Assembly (NCBI GenBank): GCA_032718475.1
Contig: JAUCBJ010000531.1
Coordinates: 1-30,440, forward strand
Reading direction: 5' to 3'
From: Nemertoderma westbladi
Taxonomy: Eukaryota; Xenacoelomorpha; Nemertodermatida; Nemertodermatidae
DNA: 30,440 bases
Below are positions 12,301-24,300 of the stretch, piece after piece. Below the pieces are notes generated by a model. It was not told where the DNA came from, searched no databases, and worked only from the letters and a program-made list of their open reading frames with translations. The position numbers and the translations under genes are program-made. Position 1 is the stretch's first letter, and each line of letters begins with the position of its first letter.

Positions 12301-15300
12301 AACATCCTGACGAACTCCCTGCCACACCGCCACTGATTGGTCAACCTCCCGACGAACTCCCTACCACACCGCCACTGATTGGTCAACCTCCTGACGAACT
12401 CCCTGCCACACCGCCACTGATTGATCAACCTCCTGACGAACTCCCTCCCACACCGCCACTGATTGATCAACCTCCTGACGAACTCCCTGCCACTCCGCCA
12501 CTGATTGGTCAACCTCCACACGAACTCCCTGCCACACCGCCACTGATTAGTCAACCTCCTGACGAACTCCCTGCCACTCCGCCACTGATTGGTCAACCTC
12601 CACACGAACTCCCTGCCACACCGCCACTGATTGGTCAACCTCCTCACGAACTCCCTACCACACCGCCACTGATTGGTCAACCTCTTGACGAACTCCCTGC
12701 CACACCGCCACTGATTGCTCAACCTTCTGACGAACTCCCTACCACACCGCCACTGATTACTCAACCTTCTGACGTACTCCCTACCTCACCGCCACTGATT
12801 GGTCAACCTCCCGACGAACTCCCTACCACACCGCCACTGATTGGTCAACCTCCTGACGAACTCCCTGCCACACCGCCACTGATTGGTCATCCTCATGACG
12901 AACTCCCTGCCACTCCGCCACTGATTGGTCAACCTCCTGACGAACTCCCTGCCACACCGCCACTGATTGATCAACCTCCTGACGAACTCCCTACTACACC
13001 GCCACTGATTGGTCAACCTCCCGACGAACTCCCTGCCACACCGCCACTGATTGGTCAACCTCCTGACGAACTCCCTGCCATACCGCCTCTGATTGGTCAA
13101 CCGCCCGACGAACCCCCAGCCACATCTCCGCGCGTCCATTCATTGACCTGGTGTCCGAGCCTTGAATCACTCTGCGTGGTGGACAGTACCGCCCGTATAC
13201 TTGTCCTCCTCATGGACTCATCCTATTGGCTGTCACCATTGGAAACGGCTAAATGTCAGCAGTTGGTTGACGAGATCGCGACGGGCAAGGTGGTAGTAGA
13301 TATGACCCCTGACCCGACAGAAGATATTCCATATGAACCACTAACTCAACAATCACTCCAACAAGTAAGTTTATTTGATATCTTATATCACAGATGAAGA
13401 AATGTCAAACACACATTAAAATTAAATTATAACTATTTTTTGTTATAATAAATAGAAAAGGCCGTAATTGCCGCACATCGGAGTATATTTATTAAACGAA
13501 CAAGCAAAGCGATCGAGTAGATCATTTAGTAGCATCGTATTTCACGTTGGATCGGGTTGGGTATGGAGGTATTACGAATGAGTGAAAGCGATACGTGAGT
13601 AGGGAAATTCCGGTATTTATATATATTAAATTCTGTCGTTATATATTCAAGTTGATCACTTATAAAGTGGCATAATTTCTACTAACTGACAGTGTCCGAC
13701 TGCCCCAGTGCAGTGATGGTAGCCGTCGACTTATAATAACTACATAACTGAATTGTTCATTCGAGCAAAAGTAGGTTTCAGTGTCAGGCCGCCATACCCC
13801 GGAACCATAATATACTGAAGTGTATTTCTCTCTTAAATATCGTTTACCAGCCTTCAACTTTATTTCACACCGTAATCTCTGTCTATCTGAAAACCAACTT
13901 TATAATCAGTGCTCGTTACAAGGAAGTAACGCAATACGTTTTCCTTTGCAGTATAAGCATGTGCTCGGCGAGGAGGTGCTCACTCCAAGGTTTACCGCCA
14001 CAGTTCCCTCGTGCTGGCTGGAGGTAGACCAGGAACACCCACGTCGCCATCCTCAGTATATATCCAGTTTCCATAGCAACCCCAGGGAACACACTAGAAC
14101 TTGGAAGTTACAGCATCACCTCTGCACCGAGTACCAGGTAAGTCACAGATCAGTTTCATATCTGCGTTCTATAAATAAATCAAGTCTTATAGAATACCTC
14201 GTATTGATTGTAAGGAGTTTGGCTGACTTCAAATAAATACATTGAACGTGACCGGTAACTTATTTAATCACTTTTGAAATATTTATATTGGCGTTGTAGC
14301 CCCACCCAGGCTTTCACCCTTAACTGGTCGATAAATGGAACCAAGGTAACTTATGGGAAACAGACTGAAAGGGTTTACTGTGGAAGATCGACCATGGTGG
14401 TGAACAGGCATTCCTTTAGGAAACAGAGTAAAATGGTTTACTGTGGAAGATCACCCATGGTGGTGAACAGGCATTCCTTTAGGAAACAGAGTGGACTGGT
14501 TTACTGTGGCAGATCACCCATGGTGGTGAAAAGGCATTCCTTTAGGAAACAGAGTGGACGGGTTTACTGTGGAAGATCGACCATGGTGGTGAACAGGCAT
14601 TCCTTTAGGAAACAGAGTGGACGGGTTTACTGTGGAAGGTCGACCATGGTGGTGAACAGGCATTCCTTTAGGAAACAGAGTGGACGGGTTTACTGTGGAA
14701 GGTCACCCATGGTGATGAACAGGCATTCCTTTAGGAAACAGAGTGGACGGGTTTACTGTGGAAGATCGACCATGGTGGTGAACAGGCATTCCTTTAGGAA
14801 ACAGAGTGGACGGGTTTACTGTGGAAGATCGACCATGGTGGTGAACAGGCATTCCTTTAGGAAACAGAGTGGACGGGTTTACTGTGGAAGGTCACCCATG
14901 GTGATGAACAGGCATTCCTTTAGGAAACAGAGTGGAAGGGTTTAGTGTGGAAGATCACCCATGGTGGTGAAGTGAACAGGCATTACTCTAGGAAACAGAG
15001 TAAAATGGTTTACTGTGGAAGATCACCCATGGTGGTGAACAGGCATTCCTTTAGGAAACAGAGTGGACGGGTTTACTGTGGAAGATCGACCATGGTGGTG
15101 AACAGGCATTCCTTTAGGAAACAGAGTGGACGGGTTTACTGTGGAAGGTCACCCATGGTGATGAACAGGCATTCCTTTAGGAAACAGAGTGGAAGGGTTT
15201 AGTGTGGAAGATCACCCATGGTGGTGAAGTGAACAGGCATTACTCTAGGAAACAGAGTAGAATGGTTTACTGTGGAAGATCACCCATGGTGGTGAACAGG

Positions 15301-18300
15301 CATTACTTTCGGAAACAGAGTGGAAGGGTTTACTGTGGAAGATCACCCATGGTGGTGAACAGGCATTCCTTTAGGAAACAGAGAGGAAGGGTTTACTGTG
15401 GAAGATCACCCATGGTGGTGAACAGGCATTACTTTCGGAAACAGAGTGGAAGGGTTTACTGTGGAAGATCACCCATGGTGGTGAACAGACATTACTTTAG
15501 GAAACAGAGTGGAAGGTTCACTGGCCTAGAAGATGCGGATGATCTAGCAAATGTCATGGGAGTTGTGGCGGCGCAATTTTGTCGACAAGCCGGCACAGCA
15601 TTCTTAATATATATGTAATATATATATATAATGCATCTGCAATGCAGCATGCCGATCGTAGTAGTAGTCTGTCTACATTGTTTTATATATTTTACATATG
15701 TTGTATAATATGTTGTATTGGCTTATTGGGTTTAAAAATTCTCCCATTTAAATATTTTGATTACATTTTATAAATTTTTCATCATCTTTCGGGTATGTGT
15801 ATTAACTTTGTTAGCTTTCTCTCCAGTGCAACTAATTTCAGATTTCGTTCTTTCTCGTAATTTAGGTTTTTATTTTATCTTTCCATAGGACCACCTTATC
15901 GAGATTGTTCTCCCTCGAACCTCTTCCGTCGCCCACATCGATTTCAACTTCCGCGTTAAGTCTCCTTGCAGTTCCAACCTGCACGACGTTAAAGTCGCCG
16001 CTCTACGACTAAACAATCCGGGTCTAGCGAGTCATTACTCGACTCCCAAGAGCCGGACAAGTAGCCCCCTCCGCCACCCTAAACCGTCAGCCATCCCCCA
16101 CTCAACTTCCAGCCCTGACATCCTCACCGATACCAACTACGACCTTCTCGTTGGGCCGGTTTCTTTAGGGGCCTTCCTCGACGCTTCCGGAAATTCCGGC
16201 ACCGTTGCCCTTAGCAACGAGAGTATAATAACAAGTCGACATCGTTCATTCTTTCTATACCTCTATACATCCACGGAAGACGAGGGATTATCCTCAATCT
16301 ACACTAATTATAATTCCTTGACAAATCTTCGCAAACAGTTGGCGGGAAGTTCAAAATTGGAAGATGTTGAGTCATCCAGGAGTAAATACTCGTCGCAGTA
16401 TCGGAACGGAGGCCGTATGGAACGGATCCGTTCTGTGAGGCCAGTGCGACGGGGAGAGGCGGCGGCATCCCAAGCCGCGGTCCCGAGTCCGACGGCGCAC
16501 GGGTGCCACGCCCTGTCCGACATCAGCGTCACCGTCCGCAAGATGGCGGTCCCCTTCAACCCGCGCACCGCTGCCTTGTGGACCCGGCTGCTGGGCAACC
16601 CGCGACTCCATGGGGAGCTGTTGGGCGCGGTCGTTGACCCCCTGAGTCTGTCGCCGTCGACACAGCAACAACTCGCGTCGCTGCGACTCTCCGCTCTGGA
16701 TGTCATAAACTGGATCGCCGCGATGCATAGTTTTTCCTCGCGTTCCCAACTCGATGCCATCATTGATTTCGTCTCGCTCCATGCGGACCAACTAACAACC
16801 GCGTGTTTCCTGCAATCGGCCCGGTACGTTGCTCGCAGTTTCGTCTCTCTTATAATCCAACTTCTCGCGAGTAAAACCCTCTCGGATTCCCCTCAGAAGT
16901 TGAAACGTTTCGGATCACAACTCCTAGAATCTTCTCTTTGTCTTCTCTCACAACTACCTTCCTTTACCTATTCCGGATCGCTCCATTGGTACTTTGTGTT
17001 GCTAACAACTTTGAAGGATTTCGATAGCGTGGCTGTTGCTAGGCAGTCTTTTCTCGAGTTACTTAATGTGTCATGGTTGCTTAACAACGAGCAACAGGAG
17101 GACCACAGCGCCACCTATCGGCTACGGAGTGAATTTAATCTGCAAGATAACCCATTCGATGTGGATTTGTATGATATCGGAGACCTGATGCTCGATGGGA
17201 GTTCGTCTAGATCGACGAACGGCTCGTTGGACAACGTGGAAGCGTTACTGATTAGTGGGAGTTCCGCGTTGGATGGTTCGGTTTCCTCTCGGGACTACAT
17301 CGGTGGCGATATGAAGGGTTTACTCGAGGTGGAGCCGTTATCCTTCACTGTCTCGTCGATGTCCGACGGTATTAAAGTGGAATGCAGTGCTCCGCCGGAC
17401 GGGGGCACTAAGTTCCCCTTAACATCCTCGGTTACCTCGGCTTTGCTACCTTCCGGAGTTTCCTCGTTCCTCAGTTGCGTTCCGCAGTCTGACTACCCAC
17501 CGCTCCCGCCCCACTTCATGGACGATCTCACTTTCTTCGGGCCGTCCCATCCCAAGAAAGTTTACCCTAATACCTTGGTCAGTGGCGGCGTGAATACTAA
17601 CGGAATTCCGTATTACACAAATAAAACTAAAGATAAAGGCGACCATTCCGGCTCTAATGTGTCGGAACTGGAATTCTACGAAGTTCCAAACATTCTACCC
17701 GGCGCTGTAGTCTCCCTTGACGGACATCTGTCCACGGCCGACGGCGGAGAGACCATCGCCACGGCAACGGGTTTACAGGAAGAGCCCATCTTCTTGGAAC
17801 CCAGTAACGTCATCGCGGATTCCAACTCGTACGCGGTTTACACGAACTCTGCTACCGAACACACGGTCGCCACCAGTATGAAAGATTTAATGAAAGTGAT
17901 GACCATCGCAGCTGGAGGATGTACAACGTTTTCATCGGTTCCCGATGGAGATTCACATGTGATTCCCACCGGTTGGCAGCCCGTTGTGATTGAGAAACCG
18001 GTTACAGATCCTTGGCTGTCTTTTTCGGCTAACAGGGTATCCCCGCCCGCCGATCGTCTCCTTTTATCCGCTCCGCTCGCAGTCCCCGCGGCTTTGGCTC
18101 GTCTCCCTTTGGGTCCACAATGGATTGTAATCGACCGCCTGCACGGCGGGGCTCGTCGCTGCGCCGTTCTCCATCTCGGCCAACCCGTTCTCCTAACAGA
18201 CGTTTTCATACCGGCCTGCCCCGAACTCGCGTCTCTCTCCCTCGACACTTGGCTCACCGGCGAGGACTCCGACTCTCGCCAACTGGTAGTGAGCCCCGAT

Positions 18301-21300
18301 ATCGCCTCGAATAACATCGCCCTCTCCCAATTGAACCCGCCAATCCTCTGCCAGTATATCAAACTCACCATGATCGGACAACACGGGTTGGACAGCAGTA
18401 AAGTTCGCATCCCGATAGGCCGCTACTTCGGTCGCTCGTTATTCAATGAAACAGATCTCGCTCACGCGGACATACAGCCGTACCAGTTGGCCGTGTTCCG
18501 TAGTCTGCTTGTCCCGACTGAGGTTCAACTGGAGGCCGTGCGGTGTGTCCAGGAGGACCTGCGTTGTCGGTATGGACTCGTGTGCGAGCGTCTCCGTGAG
18601 CACTTGGTCTACGCGAGTGCGGATGAACCTATCGGAGACTCGGAGGTCATCCGAGAGTTGCACGACGAGTGCTGCCGTTGGCGATTACAGTTGAACATCG
18701 CGCGGTCGCTCGCCGGTAGGATTCTAGACTCTCAGCGCCCCCCTTCAGTCCAACCCGCCAACAGACCCTCCGATGAATCATCAAACCTCAATCATAAAGC
18801 CGTTACTTCCTCTCTGAATCGGCTGGAGACGATTACATCCTCGTTATATCAAATAATTTTCCTTACACTCGGTTCCCCGAACTGCCTATCGTCCATACAA
18901 TCCGTCGTCGATCAGTCGATCTGTCGCAACCTCTTCGACAACCTTTGCATCGCCTCCACATCCCAACTCCGTGTCGCCACCGGTTTGTTCCTCACCGAGT
19001 GTCTCTCAACGGTATCTTGGTGGGGCGATTTCATCATGAATTGCTTTAAATCCAATTTCGCGATAAATTCTTCTCATTCGGCGAGTAAAGATAAGCTGTT
19101 TGTCTTCTTGTTAATATTGTCCATCCGATCATTTAAGGAGGTGGAACCCTTTGTCGCTGTCATGGAGACGATCCGCTCCGTTTTGACTACTAACTCGGCT
19201 TGCGGTGTCGATATGGATCTTCTGGGTTGGTTGCTCTTGTTCCTTGGTGAACTCCTCGAGGGATCCAGATGGACTCCTGAAGGCTCATCCTGCAAGAAGT
19301 CGAGAGCAGCTGAGAGTCACAAGGTTTCCTCTAGGTGGGACTTCATGTCCACTGATATTCTACTCAACTCAAAGCCCAACACATCCTCGTCAAGCAGCTC
19401 GCGAAATAGGTTAGGTTACTGAAGGCCGAAATACGTGTGTGTCACTGAAGGCCAAAATTAGTGTGTGTCACTGTAGGCCGAAATAGGTTAGTTTCACTGT
19501 AGGCCGATATAGGTTAGTGTTACTGAAGGCCGAAATACGTGTGTGTCGCTGAAGGCCAAAATTGGTGTGTGTCACTGTAGGCCGAAATAGGTTAGTTTCA
19601 CTGTAGGCCGAAATAGGTTAGTGTTACTGAAGGCCGAAGTACGTGTGTGTCACTGAAGACCGTAATTGGTGTGTGTCACTGTAGGCTGAAATAGGTTAGT
19701 TTCGCTGTAGGCCGAAATAGGTTAGTGTTACTGAGGGCCGAAGTACGTGTGTGTCACTGAAGACCGTAATTGGTGTGTGTCACTGTAGGTCGAGGTAGGT
19801 TTGTGTCACTGAAGGCCGAAATACGTGTGTGTCACTGAAGACCGTAATCGGTGTGTGTCACTGTAGGCTGAAATAGGTTAGTTTCACTGTACACTGTCAC
19901 TTTCACTTAGATTCACAAGAATGCTACGCCGGGTTCATTGTGTCAAGTGCAATGCACACATCTCCAACCAGACACTATATAACATTGGAGGTGTCTCATT
20001 GGTTCCCCCAAGCTTGACACTAGAACAAAATCGCCTCCGCTTTGCAGGACATTGCTGACCAGCCAGTGCATAATCTTGTACTTTGGCAGCCTCATGGAGT
20101 GAATAAGCATGGTGGACAGCCCATGACTTTCTTGAGACGCATCTTAAAGGACACTGGCCTTGAAGCGGATGATCTAGCAAATGTCATGGGTGATAGGGAG
20201 TTGTGGAGGTGCAATTTTGTTGACAAGCCGGCACAGCATTCTTAAAAATGCAGCTGCAATGCAGCATGCCGATCCTAGTAGTAGTAGGTTTGTGTCACTG
20301 AAGGCAGAAATACGTGTGTGTCACTGTAGGCCGAAATACGTGTGTGTCACTGTAGGCCGAAATAGATTAGAGTTACTGAAAGCCGAAATACGAGTGTGTC
20401 ACTGAAGACCGTAATTGTTGTGTGTCACTGTAGGCCGGGATAGGTTTGTGTCACTGAAGGCCGAAATACGTGTGTGTCACTGTAGGCCGAAATATATTAG
20501 TGGTATTGAAGGCCGAAATACGTGTGTGTCATTGAAGACTGTAATTTGTGTGTGTCGCTGTAGGCCGAGAGAGGTTTGTGTCACTGAAGGCCGTAATTGG
20601 TGTGTGTCACTGTAGGCCGGGATAGGTTTGTGTCACTGAAGGCCGAAATACGTGTGTGTCACTGTAGGCCGAAATATATTAGTGGTATTGAAGGCCGAAA
20701 TACGTGTGTGTCATTGAAGACTGTAATTTGTGTGTGTCGCTGTAGGCCGAGAGAGGTTTGTGTCACTGACGGACGTAATTGGTGTGTGTCACTGTAGGAC
20801 GAAATAGGTTAGTGTTACTGAAGGCCGAAATACGTGTGTGTTACTGAAGGCCGTAATTGGTGTGTGTCACTGTAGGCCGATATAGGTTTGTGTCACTGTA
20901 GGCCGTAATTGGTGTGTGTCACTGTAGGCCGAAATAGGTTAGTGTTACTGAAGGGAAGGCCGAAATACGTGTCTGTCACTGAAGGCCGTAATTGGTGTGT
21001 GTCACTGTAGGCCGAAATAGGTTAGTTTCACTGTAGGTCGAAATAGGTTAGTGTTACTGAAGGTCGAAGTACGTGTGTGTCACTGAAGACCGTAATTGGT
21101 GTGTGTCACTGTAGGTCGAGATAGGTTTGTGTCACTGAATGCCGAAATACGTGTGTGTCACTGTAGGCCGAAATTTGTGTGTGTCACTGTAGGCCGAAAT
21201 AGGTTAGTTTCACTGTAGGTCGAAATAGTTTAGTGTTACTGAAGGTCGAAGTACGTGTGTCACTGAAGACCGTAATTGGTGTGTGTCACTGTAGGCTGAA

Positions 21301-24300
21301 ATACGTGTGTGTCACTGAAGACCGTAATTGGTGTGTGTCACTGTAGGCCGCAATAGGTTAGTTTCACTGTATCCCGAAATAGGTTAGTGTTACTGAAGGC
21401 CGAAATACGTGTGTGTCGCTGAAGGCCAAAATTGGTGTGTGTCACTGTAGGTCGAGATAGGTTTGTGTCACTGAAGGCCGAAATACGTGTGTGTCACTGT
21501 AGGCCAAAATACGTGTGTATCACTGAAGACCGTAATTGGTTTGTGTCACCTTTAGGCCGAGATAGGTTTGTGTCACTGAAGGCAGAAATACGTGTGTGTC
21601 ACTGTAGGCCGAAATAGATTAGTGTTACTGAAGGCCGAAATACGAGTGTGTCACTGAAGACCGTAATTGGTGTGTGTCGCTTTAGGCCGAGATAGCTTTG
21701 TGTCACTGAAGGCCGAAATACGTGTGTGTCACTGTAGGCCGAAATGGATTAGTGTTACTGAAAGCCGAAATACGAGTGTGTCACTGAAGACCGTAATTGT
21801 TGTGTGTCACTGAAGGCCGAGATAGGTTTGTGTCACTGAAGGCCGTAATTGGTGTGTGTCACTGTAGGCCGAAATACGTGTGTGTCACTGTAGGCCGAAA
21901 TAGATTAGTGGTATTGAAGGCCGAAATACGTGTGTGTCATTGAAGACTGTAATTTGTGTGTGTCGCTGTAGGCCGAGATAGGTTTGTGTCACTGAAGGCC
22001 GAAATAGGTTAGTGTTACTGAAGGCCGAAATACGTGTGTGTCACTGAAGGCCGTAATTGGTGTGTGTCACTGTAGGCCGAGATAGGTTTGTGTCACTGTA
22101 GGCCGTAATTGGTGTGTGTCGCTGTAGGCCGAAATAGGTTAGTGTTACTGAAGGGAAGGCCGAAATACGTGTGTGTCACTGAAGGCCGTAATTGGTGTGT
22201 GTCACTGTAGGCCGAAATAGGTTAGTTTCACTGTAGGTCGAAATAGGTTAGTGTTACTGAAGGTCGAAGTACGTGTGTGTCACTGAAGACCGTAATTGGT
22301 GTGTGTCACTGTCGGCCGAGATAGGTTTGTGTCACTGAAGGCCGAAATACGTGTGTCTCACTGTAGGCCGAATTTTGTGTGTGTCACTGTAGGCCGAAAT
22401 AGGTTAGTTTCACTGTAGGTCGAAATAGGTTAGTGTTACTGAAGGTCGAAGTACGTGTGTGTCACTGTAGACCGTAATTGGTGTGTGTCACTGTAGGCCG
22501 ATATAGGTTTGTGTCACGGAAGGCCGAAATACGTGTGTGTCACTGTACGCCGAAATTGATTAGAATTACTGAAGGCCAAAATACGTGTGTAGTGTATTAC
22601 TGAAAACCGTAATTGGTGTGTGTCACTGTAGGCCGAGATAGATTTGTGTCACTGAAGGCAGAAATTCTTGTGTGTCACTGTAGGCCGAAATAGATTGGTG
22701 TTACTGAAGGCCGAATTACGTTTGTGTCACTCAAGGTCGTGATAGGTTCGTGTCACTGAAGGCCGAAATACGTGTGTGTCACTGTAGGCCGAAATAGAAT
22801 AGTGTTACTGAAGGCCGAAATACAAGTGTGTCACTGAAGACCGTAACTGGTGTGTGTCGCTTTAGGCGCCGAAATACGTGTGTCACTAGGCCGAAATAGA
22901 TTAGTGTTACTGAAGGCCGAAATACGAGTGTGTCACTGAAGACCGTAATTGGTGTGTGTCACTGTAGGCCGAGATAGGTTTGTGTCACTGAAGGCCGTAA
23001 TTGGTGTGTGTCACTGTAGGCCGAGATAGGTTTGTGTCACTGAAGGCCGTAATTGGTGTGTGTCGCTGTAGGCCGAAATAGGTTAGTGTTACTGAAGGGA
23101 AGGCCGAAATACGTCTGTGTCACTGAAGGCCGTAATTGGTGTGTGTCACTGTAGGCCGAAATAGGTTAGTTTCACTGTAGGTCGAAATAGGTTAGTGTTA
23201 CTGAAGGTCGAAGTACGTGTGTGTCACTGAAGACCGTAATTGGTGTGTGTCACTGTCGGCCGAGATAGGTTTGTGTCACTGAAGGCCGAAATACGTGTGT
23301 CTCACTGTAGGCCGAATTTTGTGTGTGTCACTGTAGGCCGAAATAGGTTAGTTTCACTGTAGGTCGAAATAGGTTAGTGTTACTGAAGGTCGAAGTACGT
23401 GTATGTCACTGTAGACCGTAATTGGTGTGTGTCACTGTAGGCCGATATAGGTTTGTGTCACTGAAGGCCGAAATACGTGTGTGTCACTGTACGCCGAAAT
23501 TGATTAGAATTACGGAAGGCCAAAATACGTGTGTAGTGTATTACTGAAAACCGTAATTGGTGTGTGTCACTGTAGGCCGAGATAGATTTGTGTCACTGAA
23601 GGCAGAAATACTTGTGTGTCACTGTAGGCCGAAATAGATTGGTGTTACTGAAGGCCGAATTACGTTTGTGTCACTCAAGGTCGTGATAGGTTCGTGTCAC
23701 TGAAGGCCGAAATACGTGTGTGTCACTGTAGGCCGAAATAGAATAGTGTTACTGAAGGCCGAAATACAAGTGTGTCACTGAAGACCGTAACTGGTGTGTG
23801 TCGCTTTAGGCGCCGAAATACGTGTGTGTCACTAGGCCGAAATAGATTAGTGTTACTGAAGGCCGAAATACGAGTGTGTCACTGAAGACCGTAATTGGTG
23901 TGTGTCACTGTAGGCCGAGATAGGTTTGTGTCACTGAAGGCCGTAATTGGTGTATGTCACTGTAGGCCGAGATAGGTTTGTGTCACTGAAGGCCGTAATT
24001 GGTGTGTCTCAAAGTAGTGCCGGAATAGGTTTGTATCACTGAAGGCCTACGTGTGTGTCACTGTAGGCCGAAATAGATTCGTTTTATTGAAGGCCGAAAT
24101 ACGTGTGTGTAACTGAAGGCCGTAATTGGTGTGTGTCACTGTAGGCCGAGATAGGTTTGTGTCACTGAAGGCTGTAATAGGTGTGTGTCACTGTAGGCCG
24201 AGATAGGTTTGTGTCACTGAAGGCCTTAATTGGTGTGTGTCGCTGGAGGCCGAAATAGGTTAGGGTTACTGAAGGCCGAAATACGTGTGTGTCACTGAAG

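Noticed and set aside
12165-13139. Minus-strand ORFs with NQWRCGREFVRRL repeats
   Set aside because: These are antisense shadows of the coding 42-bp minisatellite in exon 6.
14274-15618. Plus-strand ORFs of YCGRSPMVVNRHSFRKQSGRV repeats
   Set aside because: The 63-bp repeat unit keeps the frame open by chance. Flanking exons splice in phase 0 across it, and the frame is broken by TAG and 5-bp insertions.
16318-16318. A separate gene starting at 16318
   Set aside because: The frame is open upstream to the acceptor at 15889 and that part encodes the BIRC6 segment HLIEIVLP...AHIDFNF, so it is an internal exon and not a gene start.
16318-16791. Opposite-strand ORFs within the large exon 8, and other shadow ORFs in exons 8 and 9
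   Set aside because: The + strand frame shows clear BIRC6 segments throughout; the antisense frames have no recognisable motifs.
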